NCBI RefSeq assembly: GCF_036488675.1
Contig: NZ_CP133152.1
Span: forward strand, 186,001 to 250,000
DNA: 64,000 nucleotides
Direction: 5' to 3'
DNA from: Sinorhizobium chiapasense
Lineage (GTDB): Bacteria; Pseudomonadota; Alphaproteobacteria; Rhizobiales; Rhizobiaceae
Positions 45,916 to 54,575 of this stretch are shown here, piece after piece (the first letter of the stretch is position 1; each line of letters starts with the position of its first letter). A model generated the notes under the pieces. That model had not been told where the DNA came from. It saw only the letters and a list, made by a program, of their open reading frames with translations, and made no database searches. A program made the position numbers and the translations under genes.

Positions 45916-47901
45916 ACTCAAAAGCCGTTCCCGCTCACGTTCATAGTAGCGCTCGAGCGACGGCAATTCTGTCTTGAGCTGATCGAACAACGGGTCATCA
46001 GCGGCAACCGCGCCGCGATACTTCGCTTCGAGAAAATGGCGATGGTGTTGGAGCGCGGCCTCATTGGCGCCATCAGCGACCGTGAATACCGGCGAGACCT
46101 CGCTTCGGCCCTTGACCGTGATCTGGTCGATTTCGGCGGTCGGAAATCTCGCCGCCGCAAGCTTCGCCGTCCGCTCTCCGAGGAGCAGCGAGATGCCATA
46201 GTCCTTCGACGCTCCCTCGAGGCGCGAGGCGAGATTGACCGCGTCGCCAAGCGCCGAGTAGTCGAAGCGGCGGGCGGACCCCATGTTGCCGACGACGCAT
46301 TCGCCCGTATTGATGCCGATGCCGATGCGCAAGGTCTTCGGCGGGCGTCCTGCCGCTGTTGCTTCGGCTTCCAGTTCCGCGTTGAGGTTTGCGAGAGCCG
46401 CGAGCATGTCGCGCGCCGCCTGAACGGCGTGGATGGCGTGGTCCGGATCGTCAAGCGGGGCGTTCCAGAAGGCCATCAGGCAGTCGCCGATATATTTGTC
46501 GATCGTGCCGCCGCGGTTGAGCACGGCCTCCGAAAGTGGGGTCAGGAGCCTGTTGATAAGCGTCGTCAGCCCCTCCGGATCGTCCTTCATGTCCTCAGAG
46601 ATCGTCGTGAAGCCGCGAACGTCACAGAAGAGGATCGACAGCATGCGCTTCTCGCCGCCGAGCTTCAGTTGCGACGGATCCTGGGCCAGCCGTTCGACGA
46701 GTGCGGGCGAGAGATATTGCGAAAAGGCGCGCGTGATCTCTCGTCGCTGCCTGCGCTCCTCGGCATAGTCGAGCCCCGCCTGTCCGACCGCAACCCCGAG
46801 AAAAGCCAGTCCGGGGCCGAGCGGCGAGACGAAGAAATAACCGAGGCGCATCAGGGCATAGCTTGCCAGGAAGATCAGGGTGAGGGCAGCGGCGCCGTAG
46901 CCGAGTGTCCTCCAGCTTGTCGATTTGGAGACTGCCAGAGCCGCGGCTAGGCCGGCGAGGATTATCGCCGGTATGGCGATCGTCGCGCCGGCCTGCTTGA
47001 TGAACAGCCGGTGCACGAGATTGTCGTAGATCGTCGCCTGGACTTCGGCGCCGGCGACGAGGCCGCGCGAAAACACCGTGTCGGAGATGGCAAAGGCATC
47101 GACTCCGCCGGCGGCGAGCGACGGTGCATTCTGCAGGCTCAGACCCACGATGACGACGCGATCCCGAAAGATGCCCTCCGGCAGGAAATTTGCCGGATCG
47201 AGCGCCTGGTAATACGAAACGGTCGGATAGGTGCGCGCCGGGCCGAAGGTCTGCATCAGGGCCGTCGTCGTCGTCGGCGCCGGGTCTGCTCCAGCGATGG
47301 TTGCGAGCGTCACCGCGAAGCCGTCGGCATAGGGCGGAATCTGTCTGAGCGTACCATCGCCGCTGAGATTGACCGAGGCGATGCCCACTTTCGCGCCCGT
47401 CTCCGTGAAAAGCGGCAGCGGTTCGGTGCGGACGAACTGGTCGGCCTGTGGCGTCTCGATCACCGACTGGTCGCCGGCAAGCACGATGTCGGGCCCGAGG
47501 ACTGCGGCCAGCGCCGCATCGTTTTCCGCGGCGGCGGCCGGCTCGGCGAAGATGATGTCGAGCGCAATCGCCCGGGCGCCGGCGCGCCTCAGCGATTCGA
47601 TCAGGCGCGCGTGCAGGGCACGCGGCCAGGGCCATTGGCTGCCGATTTCTGCCATCGAGGGCTCGTCGATCGCGACGACAATGGGGCCATCTTCGGGGAG
47701 CGGGGGGCGGCCGATGATCGAGAGATAGTCATAGGCGCGCAGATCGACGAGCGACCAACTGCCCGTCAGCGAGACAAGCGAAACGAGGGCGGCAACGAAG
47801 GCGGTCAAGGCGGCAAGCTTCGTCCGGCGCGCGGAGCGGCGAATTCGTTCGACTGCCGCGGAAAAGCGTTTTGGGACGAGCGCTGGAGCGGGGGCGTTCA
47901 T
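45913..47901 (-). CDS. CHASE2-domain class III adenylate/guanylate cyclase
   Basis: Membrane-bound sensor that makes a cyclic nucleotide, 662 residues. A short cytoplasmic start and one helix lead into a periplasmic CHASE2 domain (about 45-300), then three helices (about 303-375) and a cytoplasmic cyclase domain (about 415-600). The catalytic set is complete: metal Asp427 (FCDVRGF) and Asp473 (KYIGD), base-selecting Lys469 and Ser549 (DYSALGD), transition-state Asn556 and Arg560. Lys at 469 favours ATP. The start overlaps the FecR-TPR-barrel gene by one base (TGATG), so both are made together. The longer frame to 48429 lies inside that gene. Confidence 0.92.
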   Translation of the reverse strand: MNAPAPALVPKRFSAAVERIRRSARRTKLAALTAFVAALVSLVSLTGSWSLVDLRAYDYLSIIGRPPLPEDGPIVVAIDEPSMAEIGSQWPWPRALHARLIESLRRAGARAIALDIIFAEPAAAAENDAALAAVLGPDIVLAGDQSVIETPQADQFVRTEPLPLFTETGAKVGIASVNLSGDGTLRQIPPYADGFAVTLATIAGADPAPTTTTALMQTFGPARTYPTVSYYQALDPANFLPEGIFRDRVVIVGLSLQNAPSLAAGGVDAFAISDTVFSRGLVAGAEVQATIYDNLVHRLFIKQAGATIAIPAIILAGLAAALAVSKSTSWRTLGYGAAALTLIFLASYALMRLGYFFVSPLGPGLAFLGVAVGQAGLDYAEERRQRREITRAFSQYLSPALVERLAQDPSQLKLGGEKRMLSILFCDVRGFTTISEDMKDDPEGLTTLINRLLTPLSEAVLNRGGTIDKYIGDCLMAFWNAPLDDPDHAIHAVQAARDMLAALANLNAELEAEATAAGRPPKTLRIGIGINTGECVVGNMGSARRFDYSALGDAVNLASRLEGASKDYGISLLLGERTAKLAAARFPTAEIDQITVKGRSEVSPVFTVADGANEAALQHHRHFLEAKYRGAVAADDPLFDQLKTELPSLERYYERERERLLS

Positions 47902-50900
47902 CAGAACCGCACTTTGACGGTGCCCTTGACCGTGGGACCCCAACCGGGAAGGCCGTCTCGCACCTCGAATTCCTCGTCGAGCAGATTGAAGCCGGCCAAC
48001 TCGACTTCCATCCGCTTGTCGAAGGGCTCCCATTGTAGCGAGGCATCGAGCGTCCAGAAGTCGTCCAAGGTCGTGATGCCGCCGAAACGCTCGCCAATAT
48101 AGTTTGCCGCCACCGTCGTCCTGACATTGGCGGTGCTGACCCAGGTCAGTGCCACCTGTCCGGTGTTGTCTGGCAGGAATGGGAGGTCGCCACTGCTCCC
48201 TGTCGAGAGGTCCTCGCTTTCGGTGTGAGCAACAGTCGCCGACAGGCCCAGGCCATGGCCGAGTGCCATGTTGGCCGTCAGCGCCACGCGGTCTACTCTG
48301 GCCTTGTCGAAATCGAACTCGCTGGGCGCGAACAGAATGGAAAACGGAATCGCAATCGAGCCGTTGCGGATTTCCTGATGCTGATAATCGACCGCGGTGA
48401 AAAGCCAGTCGCTCCACTCTGCATCCCATCGTAGAGCGAGGGTATCGGCATAACCCTCCGTGCCGATGAGGAACTGATTCGGTTGGAGACCGACGATGCC
48501 GACGGGCGCCAGGGTGGCGGAGCCGAAATTATAGCCTTCGCGCTGAACGGCTGCGCGCAGCCAATGGCCCTCGGCCGGCGCCCAGGCGACACCGAGCTTC
48601 GGTTCCAGCCGGATATTGTCGTCGTTGACGTCCTCGATGTAACGGGCAAAGAGCGCGCTCTCGACCTTCAGGTCCGGCGTGACCTCGTACAGGCCGTCGA
48701 CATAGGCCTTCATGACCCCTGTGGTGGCGGATAAACTCGTGGAGCTGAACGGCGTCGGAGGAGGGATAAGGTCATAATACTCCGCCTGCGCTTCCGATCT
48801 GACGGCGCCCGCCTCAATGCCATAGCGCCACGTCAGGTCACCGTCTCCGTAAAGGTGGCTCAACGCGCCGATGTAGCTCGTTTCCTTCTGCTCACTCCTC
48901 AGGTGCACAATATCGGGCAACGGGATGTCCGATAAAACCAGCTGCGAGGCTTGATCGACCTCCCGATCGCTGAAGAAGAACGCGGCATTGGCGATATTCT
49001 GATATGCAAATGTATGACTCCAGGCGACGCCGGAGATCAGGCTCGAGCCGCCGTCGTTGTTCAACTGGTCGGCGGTAAATGGGAATAGGCGCGGATGCGG
49101 AATGTCGAAAATATTCCGGCTGTCGTCTACGTCCGCCATACTCAGGAAGGCGACCACCCTATCGTCGGGCGTTGGCGTTGCGGTCAGATAGCCGCTGCCG
49201 CTTATCAGGCGTGACTCACGATCAACCTCAAGGCTGCTTCCGAGGTCGACGGTATCGTGCGGCTCCGTCCATTGCAAATTGCCGAACACGCTGATCGGGA
49301 ATGGTGAGAAGGTGAATCCTCTGACCTCGGCTTCACCGATCCAACCGGCGCGATCCTCGTCAGCCACGACACCCCCGCCGAGGTCGACTTCGAAGAAGGG
49401 GGTTTGAAAAAGGTCGGCCGCGCGTGCGCGGTCAGCCAGCATATGCGGCTCGATCAAAAGCCCCTGGAAGAAGGCCGAGAAGCTCGATGGATTTTGCGAA
49501 TTGGCGATCGGACTGCCGTCGAAATCATATGCATTAAACAGGGGATTGACGCTGCCGCGGATTGCCTGGTCCACATAGGCCGATCCCGCAAACGGATCGA
49601 ACACGGCATCGCCGTAATATTGGCCCCAGGCGTCGAGGCCCTGCAGGCGAAAGGCGTTGTTGAGCGTCGAGCCCGCTTCCTGATTTGCGCCCAGAGCTGC
49701 CGTGTCACCACCTTGGGCGCGGGTGCGCCGCATGGTTTCCTGGGCATAGCGGATGGCCGCATCCGCATCATACTCGTCGATCGCAATTATCGTGCGCACC
49801 TGTGAGACGACAGGATCGTTCGGATCGAGCCTGTCGGCATTGTCGAGTGCCTGCGCGGCGGGTACCCGGTCGCCTTTTTCATACTGCGCCGCCGCGAGCA
49901 GAAGCTGTGCGTTGGAATAGGCGGGATTGGCCGTCGAGCCGGCGAGCAGATCTTCGATTGCCTTGTCCACGTCGCCGTTCTGCAAGTGATAGCGGCCGCG
50001 CGCGACGAGTACCAGATCGAAGGACGGATCGATGGAGAGGGCGGTATCGAGTTCGCGCTTGGCCTCTTGGAGACGCAACTCGTCCATGTATTGCACCGCC
50101 AGATTGGCGTGATAGAGCGGATCCTGCGGATCGAGTGCGATTGCTTTCTTCAGCGCGTTCTCGGCTGACCGATTGTCGCCGCGGTGACCCTGGATGAGCG
50201 CGAGGGAGTTCCAAAGAGACGGAGAGCCAGGCGCCGTGTTCAGGGCGTGCCCGACGTCGGCGAGTGCCCCTTCCTGATCGTTGTCGATGTGGAGGCGGTA
50301 GTTGGCGCGAGCTTCGAGTGCGGTCGGGTCATCCGGATCGATCGCCAGCGCGCTTTCGATCCCGTCGCGCACTTCGTCGCGCTCATCGAGCAGCATGGCG
50401 AAATGCGCGCGCGCGGCGGGCAACGTCGGATCGTCCGGATGCTGCCGTTCCGCTTTTTTTAACGTTTCGATGGCGGCGCGGATATCGGTGCGGAAGCCCG
50501 CCGTCCAAGCTTCGGCGAGCGCGCCGTAAGCGCCCGTCGCCTGACGAGGCGGGTTTTCGACGCGGTCGGGATCGGCGAGGGCACGGGCAAAGTATCCGCC
50601 ATAGGCGGCGATGGATCGGCGCTTGGCATCAAGGCCGCGCTCGGCCTCGGCGAAGAGCTTCGCGGCATCGCCGTATCGGTTCTCGGCGCCGGCGATGAGC
50701 GCATCGACAAGCGTTGCGCGTGCCGCCTGCGTTCGATCGAGGCCTTGCCGTCGCGCCTGCGCAAGCGCGGCCTGCGCCTTCTGCCGGCCGTCGAGTGCCA
50801 GATAGATTTCGGCCAGGGTCAGCCAGTCTTCGGCCGAGCGGGAGGCTTCCGGCTGGCCTTCGATGCGTGCGCGATAACGCCGCATCTCGGGCACTTTAAG

Positions 50901-51545
50901 CGATGAGGCAGGCATCCAAACGAAGGCGTCGCGCAGCGACAGATGGAAAAGCATCTGCTCGCGGTCTTTCGGCGTGATGATGACGATCTTCGTCGGCGCG
51001 CTGCCAATCGAGGCGACTGCGCCTTCGCCCTGCTTCACGGTTACGCTGCCATAAGCATTGCTGAGCTCGACAACACCCTCGAGAACGACCAGCGAGGTCT
51101 TGCCGTCGCCGCCAACGGTCAGTGTCCAGTCGGTGCCGCGGATGGCCGCGGTTGCGGCAGGCGTGTCGATCACCAGGCCTTCGCCGCCACGCTCGGCGCG
51201 GGCCCAGATCGTGCCTGATTGCAACTCCAGCTTAGAGTCGCCCGCGCCGATCTGTTTGACGCGCAATGCGGTGTTGCGTCCGAGCCGGATCTGCGTGTGG
51301 TCGCTGAAGAGGACGGCGAGCGCGCCTACCGCATTGGTGCGCAGGACGTCGCCGGGAAGCAGGTCCTGGGCGAGGTCAACGACCCGCCAGTTGGACACGT
51401 CGACGAAGCGCACCTCCTCGCCGGATTTGCGGGCGATGACGGAGCCGGCTGGGGGCGCCTGGCGCGGAATCGGTTCGGCAAGCGTCGAGCACGGCGCAAG
51501 CAGCACCGTGGCGGCAAGCATGACCCCCGATAACCATCCCCTCAT
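47901..51545 (-). CDS. FecR domain - TPR - outer-membrane beta-barrel protein
   Basis: Exported 1214-residue protein. A signal peptide ends at CSTLA. A FecR domain (about 45-165; GDVLRTNAVGALAVLFSDHTQIRLG, ESGT-like LQSGTIWARAERGG, IRGTDWTLTV) is followed by about 400 residues of TPR repeats (for example NPAYSNAQLLLAAAQYEKGD). Residues from about 690 form a beta-barrel-like region similar to the barrel of TonB-dependent receptors but without plug or TonB box, ending in GTVKVRF with the terminal Phe usual for BAM substrates. It is coupled to the CHASE2 cyclase gene, so it may pass a surface or periplasmic signal to it. Confidence 0.85.
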   Translation of the reverse strand: MRGWLSGVMLAATVLLAPCSTLAEPIPRQAPPAGSVIARKSGEEVRFVDVSNWRVVDLAQDLLPGDVLRTNAVGALAVLFSDHTQIRLGRNTALRVKQIGAGDSKLELQSGTIWARAERGGEGLVIDTPAATAAIRGTDWTLTVGGDGKTSLVVLEGVVELSNAYGSVTVKQGEGAVASIGSAPTKIVIITPKDREQMLFHLSLRDAFVWMPASSLKVPEMRRYRARIEGQPEASRSAEDWLTLAEIYLALDGRQKAQAALAQARRQGLDRTQAARATLVDALIAGAENRYGDAAKLFAEAERGLDAKRRSIAAYGGYFARALADPDRVENPPRQATGAYGALAEAWTAGFRTDIRAAIETLKKAERQHPDDPTLPAARAHFAMLLDERDEVRDGIESALAIDPDDPTALEARANYRLHIDNDQEGALADVGHALNTAPGSPSLWNSLALIQGHRGDNRSAENALKKAIALDPQDPLYHANLAVQYMDELRLQEAKRELDTALSIDPSFDLVLVARGRYHLQNGDVDKAIEDLLAGSTANPAYSNAQLLLAAAQYEKGDRVPAAQALDNADRLDPNDPVVSQVRTIIAIDEYDADAAIRYAQETMRRTRAQGGDTAALGANQEAGSTLNNAFRLQGLDAWGQYYGDAVFDPFAGSAYVDQAIRGSVNPLFNAYDFDGSPIANSQNPSSFSAFFQGLLIEPHMLADRARAADLFQTPFFEVDLGGGVVADEDRAGWIGEAEVRGFTFSPFPISVFGNLQWTEPHDTVDLGSSLEVDRESRLISGSGYLTATPTPDDRVVAFLSMADVDDSRNIFDIPHPRLFPFTADQLNNDGGSSLISGVAWSHTFAYQNIANAAFFFSDREVDQASQLVLSDIPLPDIVHLRSEQKETSYIGALSHLYGDGDLTWRYGIEAGAVRSEAQAEYYDLIPPPTPFSSTSLSATTGVMKAYVDGLYEVTPDLKVESALFARYIEDVNDDNIRLEPKLGVAWAPAEGHWLRAAVQREGYNFGSATLAPVGIVGLQPNQFLIGTEGYADTLALRWDAEWSDWLFTAVDYQHQEIRNGSIAIPFSILFAPSEFDFDKARVDRVALTANMALGHGLGLSATVAHTESEDLSTGSSGDLPFLPDNTGQVALTWVSTANVRTTVAANYIGERFGGITTLDDFWTLDASLQWEPFDKRMEVELAGFNLLDEEFEVRDGLPGWGPTVKGTVKVRF

Positions 51546-51678
51546 TGCCGAGTCCCACCCTCGTTCTTGCGAATCCAGTGGATTTTCGGGAGAAAAAAGT
51601 CAAGTTCCCTGTGGCACGGCGGCTTTTTTTATCGCTACGGTGTATTAAGAGGGAAACAGTGCGAGGGGGCAGGTTTAA

Positions 51679-52224
51679 ATGGGGATTAGCGAAAACGTAT
51701 ACAGCATAGACCTTTCGGATGAAGTATTACCGCTGGAGCTAGGGCCAAGCGCCTATTACGACCACATCCGGAAGATCAATGACGTCTTTTACGACCAAAT
51801 AAAGATGTCCGACCAGAAGGCGGCCTATATTTTCACCTTCATGTTTGCCTTCCTTATCAGTTCGGCCGAGGGAAGAAACGTGTTCACTTGGCAACGCTAT
51901 CTCGGCGATGATCCATTGGCGATGATTCTATCCGCATTGCTGGCGCTTGCTTCAATCGTTTCGATCATTGCGGCGATCCTCGTCGTCCTGCCGCGAAAGA
52001 GCGCGACGTCGACGACACTATTCTGGGGCGGCTGGCTGTCGCATCGCGACACGTTTCGGAAAGCGGCGGCAGGCGGTGAAACGGCCTATCTGTTTCAGCA
52101 ATATATCGAGAATGCTGACGCCCTCGCGTCGATCGCGTGCAGCAAATACCGCTTCGTCAATATTGCTTTTCGGGGATTGATCGTCACGGTGCTTGCCTAT
52201 GTGGCGATCCTGGCGACCGGCTGA
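51679..52224 (+). CDS. PycTM/DUF5706-like membrane protein (Pycsar-effector-like)
   Basis: Membrane protein of 181 residues with an N-terminal helix, helix 1 at about 48-63 (AAYIFTFMFAFLISS), helix 2 at about 80-104 (AMILSALLALASIVSIIAAILVVL), a soluble linker and helix 3 at about 159-180. The preceding DQIKMSDQKAAY recalls the D-x-KA start of the PycTM family, whose members form pores on cyclic-pyrimidine binding in Pycsar defence. A ribosome site (GGGGGCAGG) precedes ATG 51679. It is divergent from the FecR-barrel/cyclase operon. Assignment rests on architecture and a short motif, so it is moderate. Confidence 0.6.
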   Translation: MGISENVYSIDLSDEVLPLELGPSAYYDHIRKINDVFYDQIKMSDQKAAYIFTFMFAFLISSAEGRNVFTWQRYLGDDPLAMILSALLALASIVSIIAAILVVLPRKSATSTTLFWGGWLSHRDTFRKAAAGGETAYLFQQYIENADALASIACSKYRFVNIAFRGLIVTVLAYVAILATG

Positions 52225-52413
52225 CATCGGCCCTGCATCATAGGGGGCGGCGATCGCGAGGGCGGCCTTTAAGCAATTTGAATAAAAGGCATGCCGGCGC
52301 GATAAGAAACCTGAAACTGGTGACACGTAATGGTTGTGCATGCGGTGGTTGTTTTGGATCGACATACCGCAGCCGCAGCAAGTGCAATCGTGTCTCCAGA
52401 GGATTTCATTTCG

Positions 52414-52737
52414 ATGCTTAAATCAATCACCAATGTTGCCAGCTTCTCGCTTCAGTCTATGAAAATAAACTCCATTCTGTCGTCGCAGATTGCTTTCCCC
52501 AACAAGGGCATTGGCGTGGGGAATTTGCTCGCAGGAACAACGAGCAAGAATTTATCGCAGCTTCTGACAAGCGTGCCATTGAGCGCGAGCGCTCGCGATC
52601 AGCTAAGCAAGAACTTGTCTAAGCTTGCAACCAGTCCGGCGCTAACCGCCAGCGCGAGAGACGCGATTCTTGCCCTGCAAAAACAAATCGGAGCGGGAAA
52701 TGCCAAGGCGGTGACAAACGCCTATTCGAAGTTCTGA
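52414..52737 (+). CDS. Hypothetical protein, Ser/Leu-rich
   Basis: A 107-residue frame from ATG 52414 with GAGGA 14 bases upstream; the frame opens further up to 52330 without a better ribosome site. It contains two similar segments, LSQLLTSVPLSASARDQLSKNL and LSKLATSPALTASARDAIL, spaced about 24 residues apart, suggesting an internal duplication of amphipathic helices. No family is recognised. A GC-rich hairpin follows. Confidence 0.55.
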   Translation: MLKSITNVASFSLQSMKINSILSSQIAFPNKGIGVGNLLAGTTSKNLSQLLTSVPLSASARDQLSKNLSKLATSPALTASARDAILALQKQIGAGNAKAVTNAYSKF

Positions 52738-52750
52738 CGCTTCGAGAAGG

Positions 52751-52775
52751 CCCCTCCCGCTTGTGGGGAGGGGTC
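52751..52775 (+). terminator. GC-rich hairpin
   Basis: CCCCTCCC (52751-52758) pairs with GGGAGGGG (52766-52773); TCTCG follows. It comes 14 bases after the hypothetical gene. There is no T-run, so termination is uncertain. Confidence 0.4.
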
Positions 52776-52780
52776 TCGTG

Positions 52781-52944
52781 CGCGCAGGTGCGAGCGCATG
52801 GCGCGACTTGGCATGGTCGCAGTCCACCAGGCGAGGCCGTCCATCGCCGATCTCGGCCTTGAAACGCTCGCTGATGAGCTTGGTGAGACGCCGCCGACGA
52901 TCGTGTGGGGCGCCGACGTCAGTCGAGGCCACGGCGCCGGCGCC
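52781..52944 (-). pseudogene. Decayed fragment of a hexapeptide acetyltransferase gene
   Basis: This segment aligns with the 3' part of the phn-linked acetyltransferase gene at about 56896-57060: CTTGGCATGGTCGCAGTCCA, GATGAGCTTGG, ACGCCGCCGACGATCGT and CACGGCGCCGGCGCC all have close counterparts there. Small indels break the frame, and the rest of the gene is missing. It is probably the remnant of a duplicate located 4.1 kb away. Confidence 0.65.
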
Positions 52945-53213
52945 AGGCGAGAGGTCGTGGTCGCGATCCTGGTGACCGGCTAGCGTTGCTTCCCGGCGGG
53001 CTGCGGGACAGGGCCGCAGCCAAATGCCGGCCGCTGAACGTTGTGGAAAACCACCGGATTGGAGCGGAAGGGGCTTCACTGCCCGGCGTTGCCTTGGAAA
53101 TGCCCAATCGCCGTCTAAGCATCCAGCCCCTACCGCCTGCCTACCTTTCCCATACCTGTTGCCGGCCGGTCGAGCCAGAGCCACCGTTGCCGATCCCGAT
53201 AAGGAGACCATGA
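52945..53213. other. Intergenic, no recognised feature
   Basis: No repeat, RNA or convincing coding frame is seen between the acetyltransferase remnant and the DUF992 gene; AAGGAG at 53200-53205 is the ribosome site of the latter. Confidence 0.4.
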
Positions 53214-53753
53214 ATGAAGAAGTATTTTGCCGTGCAGGCGTCCGTCGCGGCGCTGGTTTTCGCGGGGACGATCGCTGCCAATGCCGCCGACGTCCCAAGT
53301 TATCCGGCTCCCGCTCCGGCGCCGGCGGCGGAGGCGGATCTGCATGGCGGCGTGAAGATCGGCTATCTCGACTGCAACATCGGCGGCGGCGCCGGCTATG
53401 TGCTCGGCTCGGCCAAGGAAGTTGATTGCGTCTTTCGGTCCACCCTCGCCGGCGAGGCTTCGGATCACTATGCTGGCGAGATCCGGAAGCTCGGAGTCGA
53501 TGTCGGCTTCACCACGCGTAGCCGGCTGATCTGGGCGGTGCTGGCGCCGACCGCCGGTTATCACCGCGGATCCTTGGGCGGCATCTACCAGGGTGCTTCG
53601 GCCGAAGCGACCGTTGGCGCCGGCGTCGGTGCAAATGTGCTTGTCGGTGGCACCGCCGGTTCGATTCATCTGCAGGCGATCAGCGTAACCGGCCAGCTCG
53701 GGCTCAATGTCGCTGCTGCCGGCACGTCGATGACGCTCAACGCTGTCAACTAA
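53214..53753 (+). CDS. DUF992 domain secreted protein
   Basis: Exported protein of 179 residues. The signal peptide MKKYFAVQASVAALVFAGTIAANA is followed by a Pro/Ala linker. The DUF992 domain then reads GGVKIGYLDCNIGGGAGYVLGSAKEVDCVF, with two Cys that may pair, and ends in Gly/Ala-rich beta repeats (ATVGAGVGANVLVGG). The family is common in Rhizobiales and has no known function. Confidence 0.88.
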   Translation: MKKYFAVQASVAALVFAGTIAANAADVPSYPAPAPAPAAEADLHGGVKIGYLDCNIGGGAGYVLGSAKEVDCVFRSTLAGEASDHYAGEIRKLGVDVGFTTRSRLIWAVLAPTAGYHRGSLGGIYQGASAEATVGAGVGANVLVGGTAGSIHLQAISVTGQLGLNVAAAGTSMTLNAVN

Positions 53754-53774
53754 ACCATTCTGCAGGGGAATCGC

Positions 53775-54371
53775 GTGGGGGCAGCCGTTCGTTCTTGTCT
53801 GTTGGCAGCTTGCGTGGCGGCATTGCCTGCTGGTGCGCGCGCCGAATGGCAGGCGGTCGAGAAGGTACGAACCTATGCCGTTTCGGGAGAAACCGGTGCC
53901 GAGCTCTATGCGTCGATCGGCGAGCGGGGGCCGAAACTTGGCCCGGTTCGCGCGATCGCGCATACGGATTTCAAGCTGACCTGGACCCGCAAATACGAGC
54001 CGCAGGGTGACGCCTGCGTCCTTTCGACGGCGCAGCCCAAGCTTACGATCACCTATATGCTGCCGAAACCGGCAAAGGCATTGCCGGAGGGGGCGCGGAA
54101 GAATTGGGAGACGTTCATCGCCGGCGTGCACAAGCATGAGCAGGTGCATGGCGATTTCATCAAGGACATGGTGCGCCAGATCGAAAGCGCGTCAGTCGGC
54201 CTTATGGTTCCTGATGATCCGGCATGCCGCAAAATCAGGACCGAGCTGACAAAGCGCCTCGGCGCGCTTTCGCTCGCGCAACGGCAGCGCAGCCGCGATT
54301 TCGACAGGGTCGAGATGAGCGACGGCGGGAATGTTCACCAACTCATCCTGAAGCTGGTGAACGGGCAGTAG
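53775..54371 (+). CDS. DUF922-type secreted zinc-protease-like protein
   Basis: Exported protein of 198 residues starting at GTG 53775, with a signal peptide ending GARA. The HExxH-type zinc motif is in AGVHKHEQVHGDFIKDM, and WTRKYEPQGDACVLSTAQPKLTITYMLPK precedes it, as in DUF922 putative periplasmic metalloproteases. It lies 21 bases after the DUF992 gene and may be co-transcribed with it. Confidence 0.82.
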   Translation: MGAAVRSCLLAACVAALPAGARAEWQAVEKVRTYAVSGETGAELYASIGERGPKLGPVRAIAHTDFKLTWTRKYEPQGDACVLSTAQPKLTITYMLPKPAKALPEGARKNWETFIAGVHKHEQVHGDFIKDMVRQIESASVGLMVPDDPACRKIRTELTKRLGALSLAQRQRSRDFDRVEMSDGGNVHQLILKLVNGQ

Positions 54372-54525
54372 ATCACGATGTTTTTTGGAGTCGAATCGAC
54401 CCAAACGTGATCGATTCTAGAGCAATTCCAGGAAAAGTGTGTAACGGTTTTCCGTCCGGAATTGCGTAATTTCAAATAGTTAGATCATTTCACTGTTTCA
54501 AAGAAACAATGAAATGATCTAATAC
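54370..54525. repeat. Composite family II repeat
   Basis: Three palindromic parts: GATCACG..GAGTCGAATCGACCC..CGTGATC, then CAATTCCAGGAAAAGTG / GGTTTTCCGTCCGGAATTGCG, then GATCATTTCACTGTTTC / GAAACAATGAAATGATC. It begins at the DUF922 stop codon. Confidence 0.7.
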
Positions 54526-54575
54526 GGTGAGACGCAGGATGCGGCGGAAAATCGCACACACGTTTTCTCGCAACG

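Noticed and set aside
45913..47901. Classical Pycsar uridylate/cytidylate cyclase identity for the class III cyclase
   Set aside because: Known PycC cyclases are soluble. This one has CHASE2 and four helices, and Lys469 points to ATP. The link to the PycTM-like protein is reported only as a hypothesis.
47902..48429. N-terminal extension of the CHASE2 cyclase
   Set aside because: The extra codons lie inside the barrel gene in a shifted frame. The TGATG overlap at 47901 marks the true start.
52798..52983. Plus-strand 61-codon frame next to the small hypothetical gene
   Set aside because: It is antisense to the decayed acetyltransferase remnant and has no independent support.
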